A stretch of 28,888 bases of DNA, taken from positions 1 through 28,888 of the forward strand of contig JALLAZ010000038.1 of the NCBI GenBank assembly GCA_036939755.1, given 5' to 3'. This DNA comes from Stephanodiscus triporus (Eukaryota; Bacillariophyta; Thalassiosirophyceae; Thalassiosirales; Thalassiosiraceae). The notes beneath the pieces are model-generated. The model was not told the origin of the DNA. It did no database searches and saw only the letters and a program-made list of their open reading frames with translations. Numbering within the stretch: position 1 is the stretch's first letter; the number at the start of each line of letters is the position of its first letter. Both the position numbers and the translations under genes were made by a program. Below are positions 1-9,138 of this stretch, piece after piece.

Positions 1-131
1 GAATAACACTATCAAGACCCGTGCCCAATGAGCGAAGTGATGACGGAGCACAATAAATATTACTAGATGTTATAGCCCACAACCCAAGGTATCGTAAAGG
101 GCCTTCTCATCTTCGAACTCATCGATTTGAA

Positions 132-3100
132 TTACGCAGTATCTACTGCAATGCAAAACATTGACTTCAGAACAAAGTAGATCTTCCCGTCTTTCGCAAC
201 GATACTTTGTATCGTACCCTCACATATAGAGCCTGGCGACATCAGCTCTTTCAAGGCGTTCATTGCTTCGTTGCATCTGTCTGGTCTCTCAGTGATGTCT
301 TGAGCCGTGACTCCAAGTACATCATCAGCAACTTTGCCACGACAAATTATATCAATCTCTGCAGATAAGTCCTTCACATGTAACGCAAATTGAAAGCTAG
401 AAGTGCCATCCTTCTTTTTCCTGCACAGCTGTTTGATTGCATCGTTTGATCTAGGATTGCATACTGGGATTGTGTAGGCGACTTCAAACTGAACTGTGTA
501 TGAAGCAGGGGATAATCTCTGAAGGCATTCAGCTATCTTTGAAAGTCCATTGTTTCGCAGCGGTTCTCTGACAGGGAGTATTGCACTTGTGGGGTTGAGT
601 GGAGATCCTCTTCGCATACAAGAATGATGCCCTTTCAATAATCGTTTCACTTCAAATGCATCAAATGGCAGTGGCGTCAAGGAAGACTTGGCGTGGACCG
701 ATAGGCCTTCGCGATGATATGCAAAGAGCAAAATAACTGGTCGGCTTACAGATGAAATTTCAATATCCTTATTGATCTGTTCAGCATACACTCACAATTA
801 CAAATCCCGGTAAGCAGCTTGGAATTGTTGACATTTCGAAGGCGAATAAATGAGCCAATGTGGACAATATGTTCCTTGTAGATTAACGACCAGAGTTCTT
901 CTTCCCAGATAACTGCATTAATGACTCTGCCACACAGAGAAATCGGTGCCTCAATAGTATGACCAGAAGATGAAGAAATATCTGCCAGAATCTTTTCAAT
1001 TTCTACTAAGACTTGCTCTGGAGGATCATGAGGTTGTGACAAGCCTATTGCAGCTGCATCTAGCGGAAGTCTACCACGGAATTGGATTGAGATGAGACAT
1101 TGGTCAGGGTGCAAGGTTGTATAGTTAGATTGAGGAAGTTTTCAGTGCCAACTTACGGATCTGAGCGTGATGGTCCAGTACCATCCCACAATCGTATGAA
1201 CCCTATTCATTCATTAAGAGGAAGAAGCAACGCATGCTGTGAGATACGAACCACAAGGTTGTACAATCAGAACTTAAAACCAGAGCACTCTTAGCAAACT
1301 CACCCCTCGGAGTATCTCGATGGCGGAGATGTTCAGGCATAGGAATTATAGCCGTAACTACTGCAGTGAGATCACCTGACGTTGACACTTCGACGTCACT
1401 GTTGTGATCTCCAACTCCTCCGATGGATAGATAGCACTTCGGAGACATAGTTGGATGTTGTGAAAGACGCTCTTGCCCCCAGCACCAGAGTTTTTCGACA
1501 AAGGGATACTGTATGGTGCAATGTTGATCACCGATGGCAGACCAATCGTCGGGGGTAGTTGAGCTAGGCAAAGGATAGCCAGGACAACGTGGTTGCCTCG
1601 GTCGAACGATAACTATTTTGCTAACGTTTTTTTTTGTCGTAAGCTGTGGTTCGCCGTTCCAAGCTTGCAAAGTCACCTTTTCACAAAGAACAATATCCCC
1701 CGCTGATCGAACTATGGGCAGCCTCGACTTATCTTTCGAGAATAGCATGAGTGTGACAGAGGGCACGTGCATTTCCATTTGTTTTCCTTTGTCACTTGAA
1801 ATGCCAACTGAGTTTGACAACGGTAAAGTCTCATCTACGAGAACGATGGACATCTTCCATTCTTGTGTACTAGTTAGAGCTGGAGGTGTAAAGCCAAGCA
1901 CCACAGCCCAAACAGTGACAGTATGTTTGACGCCGTTTCTGAGTATCAAAGGGCTCAGGTCGTGCAATGACCTGACTGAATCAGGACGAAGAGCAGGATC
2001 AGTGGCACAAACCGTGGTGTTACCTCTCAGTCCAGTCACTCCTGGGTTCAAGGCCACATCTGTGACTTCCTCGTCTTCGAGGTTGAACATCATTGGCCGT
2101 GGTATGCTCACACGCGATTGGACACGTTTCACCAAATCGCTTGCCTTCGTAACGTATCCATTGTCATGTTTTAGAATGGTCTTAGCCGTTATCACCACAT
2201 CTTCGAAAAAAATACTCTCCTCGGCAACGTCGGCCAATGGACGTGTCATGGGCGCTTCAATGAGACGAATTTCTAGTTCATCGCAATCTAAGAAGAGGGC
2301 TTCAGAAGAAGGACCACAACTGATAGCACTCTTGTCACCAATGCATATACAATACGGTGAAGATACTCCTAACGCCTCGTCACCGAATGGATTCAATACG
2401 TATTGCTGCAAATGAGGATGACGGCAGTTGGGTGCAATCGAAAGTGGTACGATACATTTAGCAGGCACATTCGACAACGAGATCAAGAAAGATTTAACCC
2501 TATCCTTCTCGGAAGATTGTTCGCAAATGTGGCTGACCGCGGTTGACATCGCCTCCGCATACCTGTTGTAGAAGAAAACTTGAATCCTTCGCACGGTGTG
2601 ACGTCGTTTTCTTGACGTTTCACCCTTCCCGTCGTAACTCACATGCACATCATCATCGATGATTTGGCATATTTCGATGCTGAACACTTTCTTGTATATG
2701 ACGTTCAACGGCCCGTCGTCTTCGTAGAATTCGACGGGCGTCATGGCGCAGCTGGGATGCGGAGTCTCGGTCGACCCCACGGAGTCGAAACCCTCTTCAT
2801 CCGCTCCCTCACAGCAATCCATTAGCTTATCCATTCGTTTCGTCGAACGGAGGTTCCAAATTCGAAGGATGCGACACAAAGATAAGTCCAAGGTCCGAGT
2901 CGATAGGTCCAATGCATCCAATTTGGAGCACGGTATCGAGGCATCGTCGACGTGCGTAATAGTTCCGATTCTTCCATCCCACATCAGACCCCGCCTAGCT
3001 CGTCCGTCTTGGTTCTTTCGTCGACTCTTGCGCATAGATGACTGCCATTTGGGATCATCGGATTCTGACGACTCATCTTTGTCCAGTTCTCTTTTCATCC

Positions 3101-4031
3101 CTCTGCGAGGGATAGGCGCCGTGGTGTATTGCAGCTCGTCGAGTTGCGTCCTGAGCGGCGACGACTCATCCTCCTCATCGTCCATCTCTTGAGATTCGGC
3201 AACGTCGCCCAAATCAAATGCCTCCATTAGGGTTTGGGGCTGCGTTTGGAGCCCACCGTCGTCATCGTCGTCCTCAGATTCGCCATGGTCGACGACAACG
3301 CGTTGCGCGACGGTGACGGCGGCATCGGCATCGGCCATCGGCACATCGCGTTCATTCAAACAGAAAGCTTCGTCCAATGCCTCGCTCGAGAAAGAAATGT
3401 CGTCATCGTCGTTCGAATCCTCATCGTCCTCCTCCCCCCGTTTGTCGTCGTCGCCGTATTCCGCGTCGATGAGCCTACGCGTCAGATACCCCTGCAGCAT
3501 TTCCCTGCGGGCGCTCTTCCAATCTTTCGCCGACGTCACAACGCCCCCCCCGCCACGGGAGTGGTCAGTTCGTCGCGCAATCCCCCGATCCCCCGCGCTT
3601 CCGTCGTCATTTTTCTTCGCGACGCAAGCGGCGAAGAATTCGGCGAGGGGCGATGGAGATGACGGCGGCGCCTCGGCACCCATGACTTCCGCGACCACGA
3701 CGCCTTCGTCGGAGCCCATCGCCCCCCCTCCTCCGTCATTGTCGGCGTCTGCGTCAGCGTCGTCGCGATTGCCGCCTTCATCCGGAGCCTGGGTAATTAT
3801 TCCATCGTCGCGACCGTCCTCGTCGTCCTCCCGCACCGGCGTTCCTCCGTCGCCGAACGCGCTGAAGACGTCGTCGTCGTCGCCGCCGCCGTCGTCCTCC
3901 GGAGGCTGAGTATTTATCCTATCATCACGGCCATCCCCATCCTCCTCCCCCCCTCGACGACGACGAGCGTTTTCGTCGGCAGCGCGGGGGCTACGGAAGA
4001 GTCTGCGGATGGAGTGGAGTATGCTTGCCAT
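132..4031 (-). CDS. POT1: POT1-like telomere end-binding protein, four exons
   Basis: Probable single-stranded telomere-DNA binding protein that would cap chromosome ends in the nucleus. Proposed exons, minus strand: 4031-1304, 1202-1157, 1070-796 and 706-132, giving 1207 residues. All three introns (101, 86 and 89 nt) have GTGAGT or GTAAGT donors, and phases agree. Residues about 684-820 match the POT1 first OB fold (TVWAVVLGFTPPAL, then SVTLMLFSKD and RSAGDIVLCEKVTLQAWNGE). The 46-nt second exon restores the family signature FIRLWDGTGPSRSD, cut by the intron in the genomic frame. Later exons add IGSFIRLRNV, SSLTPLPFDAFEVK and a C-terminal FALHVKDLSAEIDIICRG segment, all typical of POT1. Residues about 20-300 are a very acidic, low-complexity extension. 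A basic patch near 335-350 could be a nuclear signal. The start is the first ATG; the frame opens only 9 nt upstream, at a TTG. The last intron acceptor is the least certain. The OB-fold assignment is strong; orthology needs a profile search. Confidence 0.85.
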
Positions 4032-4420
4032 GAGCTTCAAACTCTACACAGAAGCAGTTGGTGGCATTTTTTTTGTGCACACGTACCGTATGGGAGCATA
4101 TGGGTATGATAACCAGTGTTGGTAAGATAAGGCGGGCGGGGGTTCTTAAAGAAAGAGGGGTGCCCCCTTTCTTTTCAGCCACGTGGAGGTGGCGGAGTGC
4201 TCGCCAGCCGTGCCAAAATGTTGGGGGGCAGTTGTGCGCTAGTAAAATATCTGAAAAATGAAAAACAACTGATGAGCCTCTTTACCTTGTTGGATAAGAC
4301 CAATATGTCACATCGCACCTTCGCCTCATTGCCTCCATTGCAAGGCGAAAATTAATCTACATCGTCTTCGACCACTGTGGTTTGGCTCATTGTTATTCGA
4401 TTAATACAATCGGTACCGAA
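4032..4420. promoter_or_regulatory. Divergent intergenic region between POT1-like and GH99-like genes
   Basis: This 389-nt gap separates two divergently transcribed genes and must hold both promoters. No TATA box is convincing. The only clear structure is a near-perfect hairpin at 4148-4174: a 12-bp stem of aaagaaag and gggg blocks pairing with cccc and ctttcttt, with one bulged A and a two-base loop. Confidence 0.4.
4148..4174. repeat. Short inverted repeat (hairpin)
   Basis: The arm aaagaaagagggg pairs with ccccctttcttt across a tg loop, with one unpaired A. It lies about 120 nt upstream of the POT1-like start codon. It could be a cruciform or RNA hairpin, a transcription-factor site or a decayed element end. 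Nothing in the sequence decides between these. Confidence 0.55.
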
Positions 4421-6403
4421 ATGAGAGTTTCATCGTCCTTCATCTTTCTCCTCGCCGCGATCAGTTGTGATCCGTCACTTTCACTGCGAAACATCTTCGA
4501 CGCGAATGCCGTTGGAGGTGAAATCGACTACCTAGAGGCTACCTCTGATTTTGTCGAGGCTGATGTTGATTTTGTTGGCGGTGGAATCGACGATGTAGAG
4601 GCCACATCTTACCACCCTGTCGAGGCTGGGGCCGAAGAAGGTGCATACGGCGTCTCTGATGCCAGTGTCAAGGCTGTGGCCGAGAAAAATATGTTTTCGG
4701 GATCGCTTGAAGCTTCGACTGCGGCTGTTGTCATGGGCCCCAACATGCTCGATAAACAAATCATGTGCGGGTATCAGGGGTGGTTCGGATTCCCGGGGGA
4801 TGGCGCTCCGATAAACAGATGGAGACATTGGTTCCGTGGCAACCTCAGTGCTCCTACGTACGACAATGTCACCGTTGATATGTATCCCACGACGGACGAA
4901 TACTCTGTTGATGACATGAAACAATCCGGTGTGATCATGCCAGATGGGAATTATTCTAATTTTTTTTCCAGCGCAAGACCGAACGTCGTGTTGAAACATT
5001 TTCAGTGGATGGTTACCTATGGAATAACTGGTGTGTTTCATCATAGGTTCATGAGTGGCATGCAAGACATCGCAATGCGTGATACGAGAACAATGATTTT
5101 ACGGAACGTAAGGAGTGCGGCAGAAGAAACGGGGCAAGTGTTTGCTGTGTCGTACGATATAGCAGGAACTGGCAACGATGTCATCGAAAGTCTTAAGGCC
5201 GATTGGATGATGCTTGTGGACATGGAGAATATTACGAGCAGTAGCAATTACATTCGACAGAAAGGACTGCCGGTACTACACATCTATGGGATAGGGTTCA
5301 CGAGTATACCGGTTAACGACACAATCGGAATGCAAAATCTCATCAACTGGCTAAAATCAGAGAATGCAACAAAGTATAGAGCGTTTGTTCTGGGTGGGGT
5401 TCCAGGAAAGTGGCGCACTCAAACTGGTGATTCCAGGACAGGAGATGGATGGAAGAATATTTACGATTCTTTGGACGGAATCCACGCTTGGCACGTGGGA
5501 CGATGGAATAGCCAAGCTGGGTTCACCACATATTACTCGGATAATATTAGAGGTGATGCTGCATATTGTAAGACGAGGGGGGTCCTGTACATGCCTACAA
5601 TGTGGCCGGGTTTCAGTTGGCACAACCTCAAAAGTACATCCAGTCCCCAACCAGTAATTAACTCCATTCCCAGAGATGGCGGAAATTTCATGTGGAAAAT
5701 GGCGCACGAATACGTGGCCAATAGCAACATCACTGCTATTTGGTGTGCTCAATTCGATGAGGTTGATGAAGGTACTGCAATCTTTAAAGTTACTGCGAGG
5801 ACGAATGATCTCCCCCTTCCGAAGGGTGGTTGGTTGGCTTTGGATGCTGATGGTACATCTTTGCCCTCCGATTGGTACCTTCGTTTGACTGGCGAAGCGC
5901 AACGGATGTTGGAAGGAAAGCGTGCATTGACGAGCTCAATCCCACTTGACCCCAACGCCCCATGGGTCCCGTATACCTCCAGCCCAACTAGAAATCCGAC
6001 ATCATCTAAGCCTACCTTCAGCCCAACTGCAGAGCCGACATCATCTAAGCCAACATCTAAGCCCACTCTGAACCCAACTGCAGGGCCGACATCATCTAAG
6101 CCTACCTTCAGCCCAACTGGAAATCCGACATCATCTACGCCAACATCTAAGCCCACTCTGAACCCAACTGCAGAGCAGGCATCATCTAAGCCAACATCTA
6201 AGCCCACTCTGAACCCAACTGCAGAGCCGACATCATCTAAGCCTACCTTCAGCCCAACTGGAAATCCGACATCATCTAAGCCAACATCCAAGCCCACTCT
6301 GAACCCAACTGCAAAGCCGACATCATCTAAGCCAACTACTCGAATGCCGACGTCGAAGCCAACAACGAGAAGTCCCACAACTCGAAAACCAGCAAACAAG
6401 TAA
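4421..6403 (+). CDS. Secreted GH99/GH71-like glycoside hydrolase with PT-rich stalk
   Basis: Predicted 660-residue secreted glycosidase. Residues 1-22 form a signal peptide (short basic start, then SSSFIFLLAAISC). Residues about 25-100 are acidic with imperfect repeats (EATSDFVEA, EATSYHPVEA). The catalytic domain spans about 108-505 and shows the hallmarks of the uncharacterised GH99/GH71-like group often labelled xylosidase/arabinosidase: MCGYQGWFGFPGDG (115-128), WRHWF, LKHFQWMVTYGITGVFHHRF, VFAVSYDIAG, and the acidic WCAQFDEVDEGTAIFKV (441-457), which probably holds active-site carboxylates. Family members act on plant or algal polysaccharides; the substrate here is unknown. Residues 521-660 are a Pro-Thr-Ser-Lys stalk, probably O-glycosylated and extended, with a basic tail. 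No C-terminal membrane or GPI segment is visible, so wall or frustule association is inference. The ATG at 4421 is chosen because it starts the signal peptide; the frame extends upstream only from a TTG. Confidence 0.88.
   Translation: MRVSSSFIFLLAAISCDPSLSLRNIFDANAVGGEIDYLEATSDFVEADVDFVGGGIDDVEATSYHPVEAGAEEGAYGVSDASVKAVAEKNMFSGSLEASTAAVVMGPNMLDKQIMCGYQGWFGFPGDGAPINRWRHWFRGNLSAPTYDNVTVDMYPTTDEYSVDDMKQSGVIMPDGNYSNFFSSARPNVVLKHFQWMVTYGITGVFHHRFMSGMQDIAMRDTRTMILRNVRSAAEETGQVFAVSYDIAGTGNDVIESLKADWMMLVDMENITSSSNYIRQKGLPVLHIYGIGFTSIPVNDTIGMQNLINWLKSENATKYRAFVLGGVPGKWRTQTGDSRTGDGWKNIYDSLDGIHAWHVGRWNSQAGFTTYYSDNIRGDAAYCKTRGVLYMPTMWPGFSWHNLKSTSSPQPVINSIPRDGGNFMWKMAHEYVANSNITAIWCAQFDEVDEGTAIFKVTARTNDLPLPKGGWLALDADGTSLPSDWYLRLTGEAQRMLEGKRALTSSIPLDPNAPWVPYTSSPTRNPTSSKPTFSPTAEPTSSKPTSKPTLNPTAGPTSSKPTFSPTGNPTSSTPTSKPTLNPTAEQASSKPTSKPTLNPTAEPTSSKPTFSPTGNPTSSKPTSKPTLNPTAKPTSSKPTTRMPTSKPTTRSPTTRKPANK
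5981..6400 (+). repeat. Coding tandem repeats of the PT-rich stalk
   Basis: Two interleaved modules build the stalk: a 13-residue unit (PTSSKPTFSPTxx, three copies) and a 17-residue unit (PTSSKPTSKPTLNPTAx, four copies, two of them slightly degenerate). The DNA copies are almost identical, for example repeated acatcatctaagcc and cccactctgaacccaactgc blocks, which indicates recent unequal exchange or slippage. Copy number probably varies between alleles. Confidence 0.9.
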
Positions 6404-7190
6404 CTTCGCCAAAGATCTTTATACACGGTAATAAAGAAACTTTCATGTAAGTTCGCTTTCTCGGCGCAAAAAGAGGATGTCTTTTTCTTTTTTATCATTT
6501 GAGTGTAGAGGAAAATATACACACGTAAATCAATGTTTGAATATGCCATTATTGTTAACAATATAAACTTAGAACACTCTTTTGATTGATTCTACTATGA
6601 TGGATCAGTCAAACAGTGCTTCCGACGACTACTCGGACATAAAGAAAAAGCTCACCCCGCTCTCGCTAGATCAATTTACATCGTCTAGCTCTTTCCGAAC
6701 CGAACCTTCGTGTGGTTGCAACTTTTACAATAAACTGAGGGGCTTGTGCCAATACTTGTGGATTATGGTACATAAACAGATAGAGAGCCCGACCTTCGCT
6801 AAAAGATAGCAAAATAATTCATCAATCGTAATAAGAGTGGCACTAGGGCGGGGCACTAGGGCGGGCAAGGACCCTCATTTCTCAAATATCATTAAACCCC
6901 CCCCCTCCCCTCCGCACGTGCGCTCTGCCAATGGAATATCGAAATGACAGGAGTCGATGGCTCTTATACGAAAAGCATAACAAACATTTATTGCGAACCT
7001 TGTTTACGACAAGGCGGGAATATTAATCCCAACAAGATGGGAACAGGTTTCGCAAACATCGTCGTACGTTAATAAACGTTTATCGCCATCGGAACGCGCG
7101 GAACTATAGCGAGCCCCCCCCGAGACCGCGCCGGAAGTCACGAAAGAAGAGGCGAATGACCTTCGATTCCATTTTTCCAAATAAATAATC
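6404..7190. other. Convergent intergenic region between GH99-like and rsmG genes
   Basis: The 787-nt gap lies between two converging genes. A 71-codon ATG frame at 6597-6809 (plus) has no recognisable features and is not called. A tandem 13-bp duplication, ggcactagggcgg, lies at 6839-6864, followed by a C-rich run near 6896-6911. The last 200 nt before the rsmG stop are AT-richer and may be its 3' untranslated region. Confidence 0.4.
6430..6435 (+). terminator. Candidate polyadenylation signal for the GH99-like gene
   Basis: AATAAA lies 27 nt after the stop codon of the glycosidase. Diatoms do not strictly depend on this hexamer, so the call is tentative. Confidence 0.35.
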
Positions 7191-8656
7191 TCACGACTCG
7201 TACCTTCGAAAGTTGTCGTAACCGCGCTGCTTCTTGACGTCGTTACGCCTCTCGCTCCACGCCCCCCTCGCCGGCTTGTCATTCTTCCCGCCCCCGACGA
7301 CGTTGTCCCCCCCAACGACGTTCCTCGTTCTTCCCCCCCGTTCAGCCAATCCCTTCCCCCTCCCGGGAGAAAAAGGACGACGAGGACGAGGAGGAGTAGT
7401 GGCAGGACCCCGTCCCTCCCTCCTCGCCGCCCCGCCCCCCTCCTCCGCCCCCCCGCCGCTCAATCTCGCTATCTCGATCACGTCGCGCGCGCCGAACACC
7501 AACGCTCGCTTGTCCGAGGTCGATCGTCGTCGGACGAGCAGTTCGTCGATGGGCACGTCCCGAACGACCCTCGATCGTACGACGTCGTCGAGCTCTCCGC
7601 CGATTATGTATATCAGCCTCCCGCCGCCGCTGCCGCCGCCGACGACGACGGACTCCTTCCCGGCACCCCCCCACCTCGTCGTAGTCGTCCCCCCCCCCTC
7701 GCCATCGCCCTCGTCGCCGTAGCACTCCTCCTTCCCCTCCACCTTCCTCCTCTCCCTCCTGACGAGATGCGACACCCAGCCGCAAAATCTCGGCAACGCC
7801 GTGACGCTCCGTCCCAAGATCACGTCGTACCTGCCGAGGTGATCCCTCCCGCCCATCGACTCGACCCTGCCGCAGTGCACGCGCACGTTCGACAGGTCGA
7901 GGTCCGATATCATTTCCGACACGGCCACGAGCTTCTTCTTCACCGAATCCACGAGCGTGAAATGCAAGTGCGGCAACAACATCGCCAACGGCAATCCGGG
8001 GAAACCTCCCCCCGTCCCCACGTCGACGACCTCGACGACGACGTCGTTCGTCGTCGTCGTCGTGTTATTATAATTATTATTATTCCGGTAGGAGGAGGAG
8101 GATGTCTCGTCGTCGTCATTCGACATCGACAACGACATCGTCGCCATCCTCGTATTATCCCCCCCCACGATCAGCGGCAGCAAGGCCACGCTGGGCAGGA
8201 CGTGCCTGTTATATACGACGGACGCGGTACAATCCCTCCTCGACACGAGGTTGAGGCGCTCGTTCCACGACAGCACCAATTCGGTGAGTCGGATCAACTT
8301 GACGTACGCGACGCGCGCGTCGTCGGGATCGCCTAGGCCGTGATGTTCGTAGAATTTGCACAGGTCGCCTTTCGCCTCGGATGAGTAGGGATCGACATCC
8401 CCGATGTCGTCCTCGTCGATGTCGTCTAGGTCGATGTCCTTGTCGATGTCGTCGACGGAGGCGAGGGCGTCATCGTCGTGGTCATAGTCTCCCTCGCCGG
8501 TCGTAGTAGTCGAACGCAGCCCGATGGGCGGGAACGAAGAAGACCGACGACTGCTTCGACACGACGACGACGACGACGACGACGACGATTCGGCGATGAC
8601 GATCGTCGTTGTCGTCGTCATCGGCCGAGGAGGAGGCTGGCGGAGTTGACGACGAC

Positions 8657-8693
<37 letters not shown>

Positions 8694-8819
8694 CCCGGGA
8701 ACGACGATGCCCGAGAATGCGACGACGAAGGAGGGCCGCATCATCGCGGCATGGCGACGGGCGTTGTTCGATGACGAGAATAATATCACAAACGCCATGG
8801 ACATTATCGTCGTCTTCAT
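7191..8819 (-). CDS. rsmG: RsmG-type 16S rRNA (guanine-N7) methyltransferase, probably plastid-targeted
   Basis: Predicted 542-residue SAM-dependent methyltransferase of the RsmG/GidB family, which makes m7G at position 527 of 16S rRNA (E. coli numbering). The family core starts near residue 156 with FYEHHGL, LSWNERLNLVSRRD and YNRHVLPS. The SAM motif VVDVGTGGGFPGLPLAML is at 264-281, followed by FTLVDSVKKK and YDVILGRSVTALPRF. Bacterial RsmG has about 200-240 residues; the excess is an N-terminal leader, Ser/Thr/Asn runs at about 225-258, a Gly-rich insert after 360 and a basic tail. The leader has a hydrophobic stretch (SMAFVILFSSS) and then FVVAFSG at 31-37, resembling a signal peptide plus ASAFAP-like cleavage motif, so import into the plastid is likely by inference. 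The ATG at 8819 is the first in frame; the frame opens upstream only from a TTG. A second Met pair at 26-27 is possible. No intron is needed. Confidence 0.88.
8561..8692. repeat. ACG/CGA trinucleotide microsatellites
   Basis: Two runs, about 28 nt at 8561-8588 and about 36 nt at 8657-8692, lie in the N-terminal low-complexity part of the rsmG gene. On the coding strand they read as serine homopolymers. They are likely to be length-polymorphic. Confidence 0.85.
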
Positions 8820-9138
8820 CGTTGGGGTTCGTGCCAAATCGATGGCAAGCCAGAGGGGGGGGGGCAAATGATTTGTGATTGATGATTATTCTCTGCCGCA
8901 TGCTGGGTGGTGGCGGAGGCGGAGGAGGCCGCGCCGGCCGGCAGGGGGGATTGATGAAACTGTCGTATTGGTTCCTACTTACGTTGGCTTTCATCGTCGT
9001 CCGCGCCGAAACACCGACCGCGGCGCGCCAGCCTAGTTTCGTACAGTGCATAAGGTACTTACCATACAGCCCACGAGTATCGTATTATTGTCTGTCCACG
9101 TCCACCACCGGCCAGCACACCCGTTTGAACTTTTGACC
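8820..9138. promoter_or_regulatory. Divergent intergenic region between rsmG and TIP41
   Basis: This 319-nt gap must contain both promoters. It holds G-rich runs (8854-8864 and 8901-8932) and, on the plus strand, a 60-codon frame at 8954-9136 that ends two bases before the TIP41 ATG. The TIP41 start context, accATGGcg, is a strong eukaryotic initiation context. Confidence 0.4.
8954..9136 (+). other. Possible upstream ORF of TIP41 (60 codons)
   Basis: It starts with an ATG and encodes MKLSYWFLLTLAFIVVRA, which resembles a signal peptide or membrane helix, followed by an unremarkable tail. It ends with TGA two bases before the TIP41 start. It might be a regulatory uORF if the TIP41 transcript begins upstream of it, a tiny secreted peptide, or chance. 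A donor-like ggtactt at 9053 inside it leaves a spliced leader possible. Confidence 0.25.

Noticed and set aside
3313..3909. 198-codon Ser-rich plus-strand frame
   Set aside because: It is the mirror of the acidic GAC/GAT-rich POT1-like N-terminus; triplet runs keep every frame open.
6597..6809. 71-codon plus-strand ATG frame between GH99-like and rsmG genes
   Set aside because: Short, no domain, in a convergent gap likely to hold untranslated regions.
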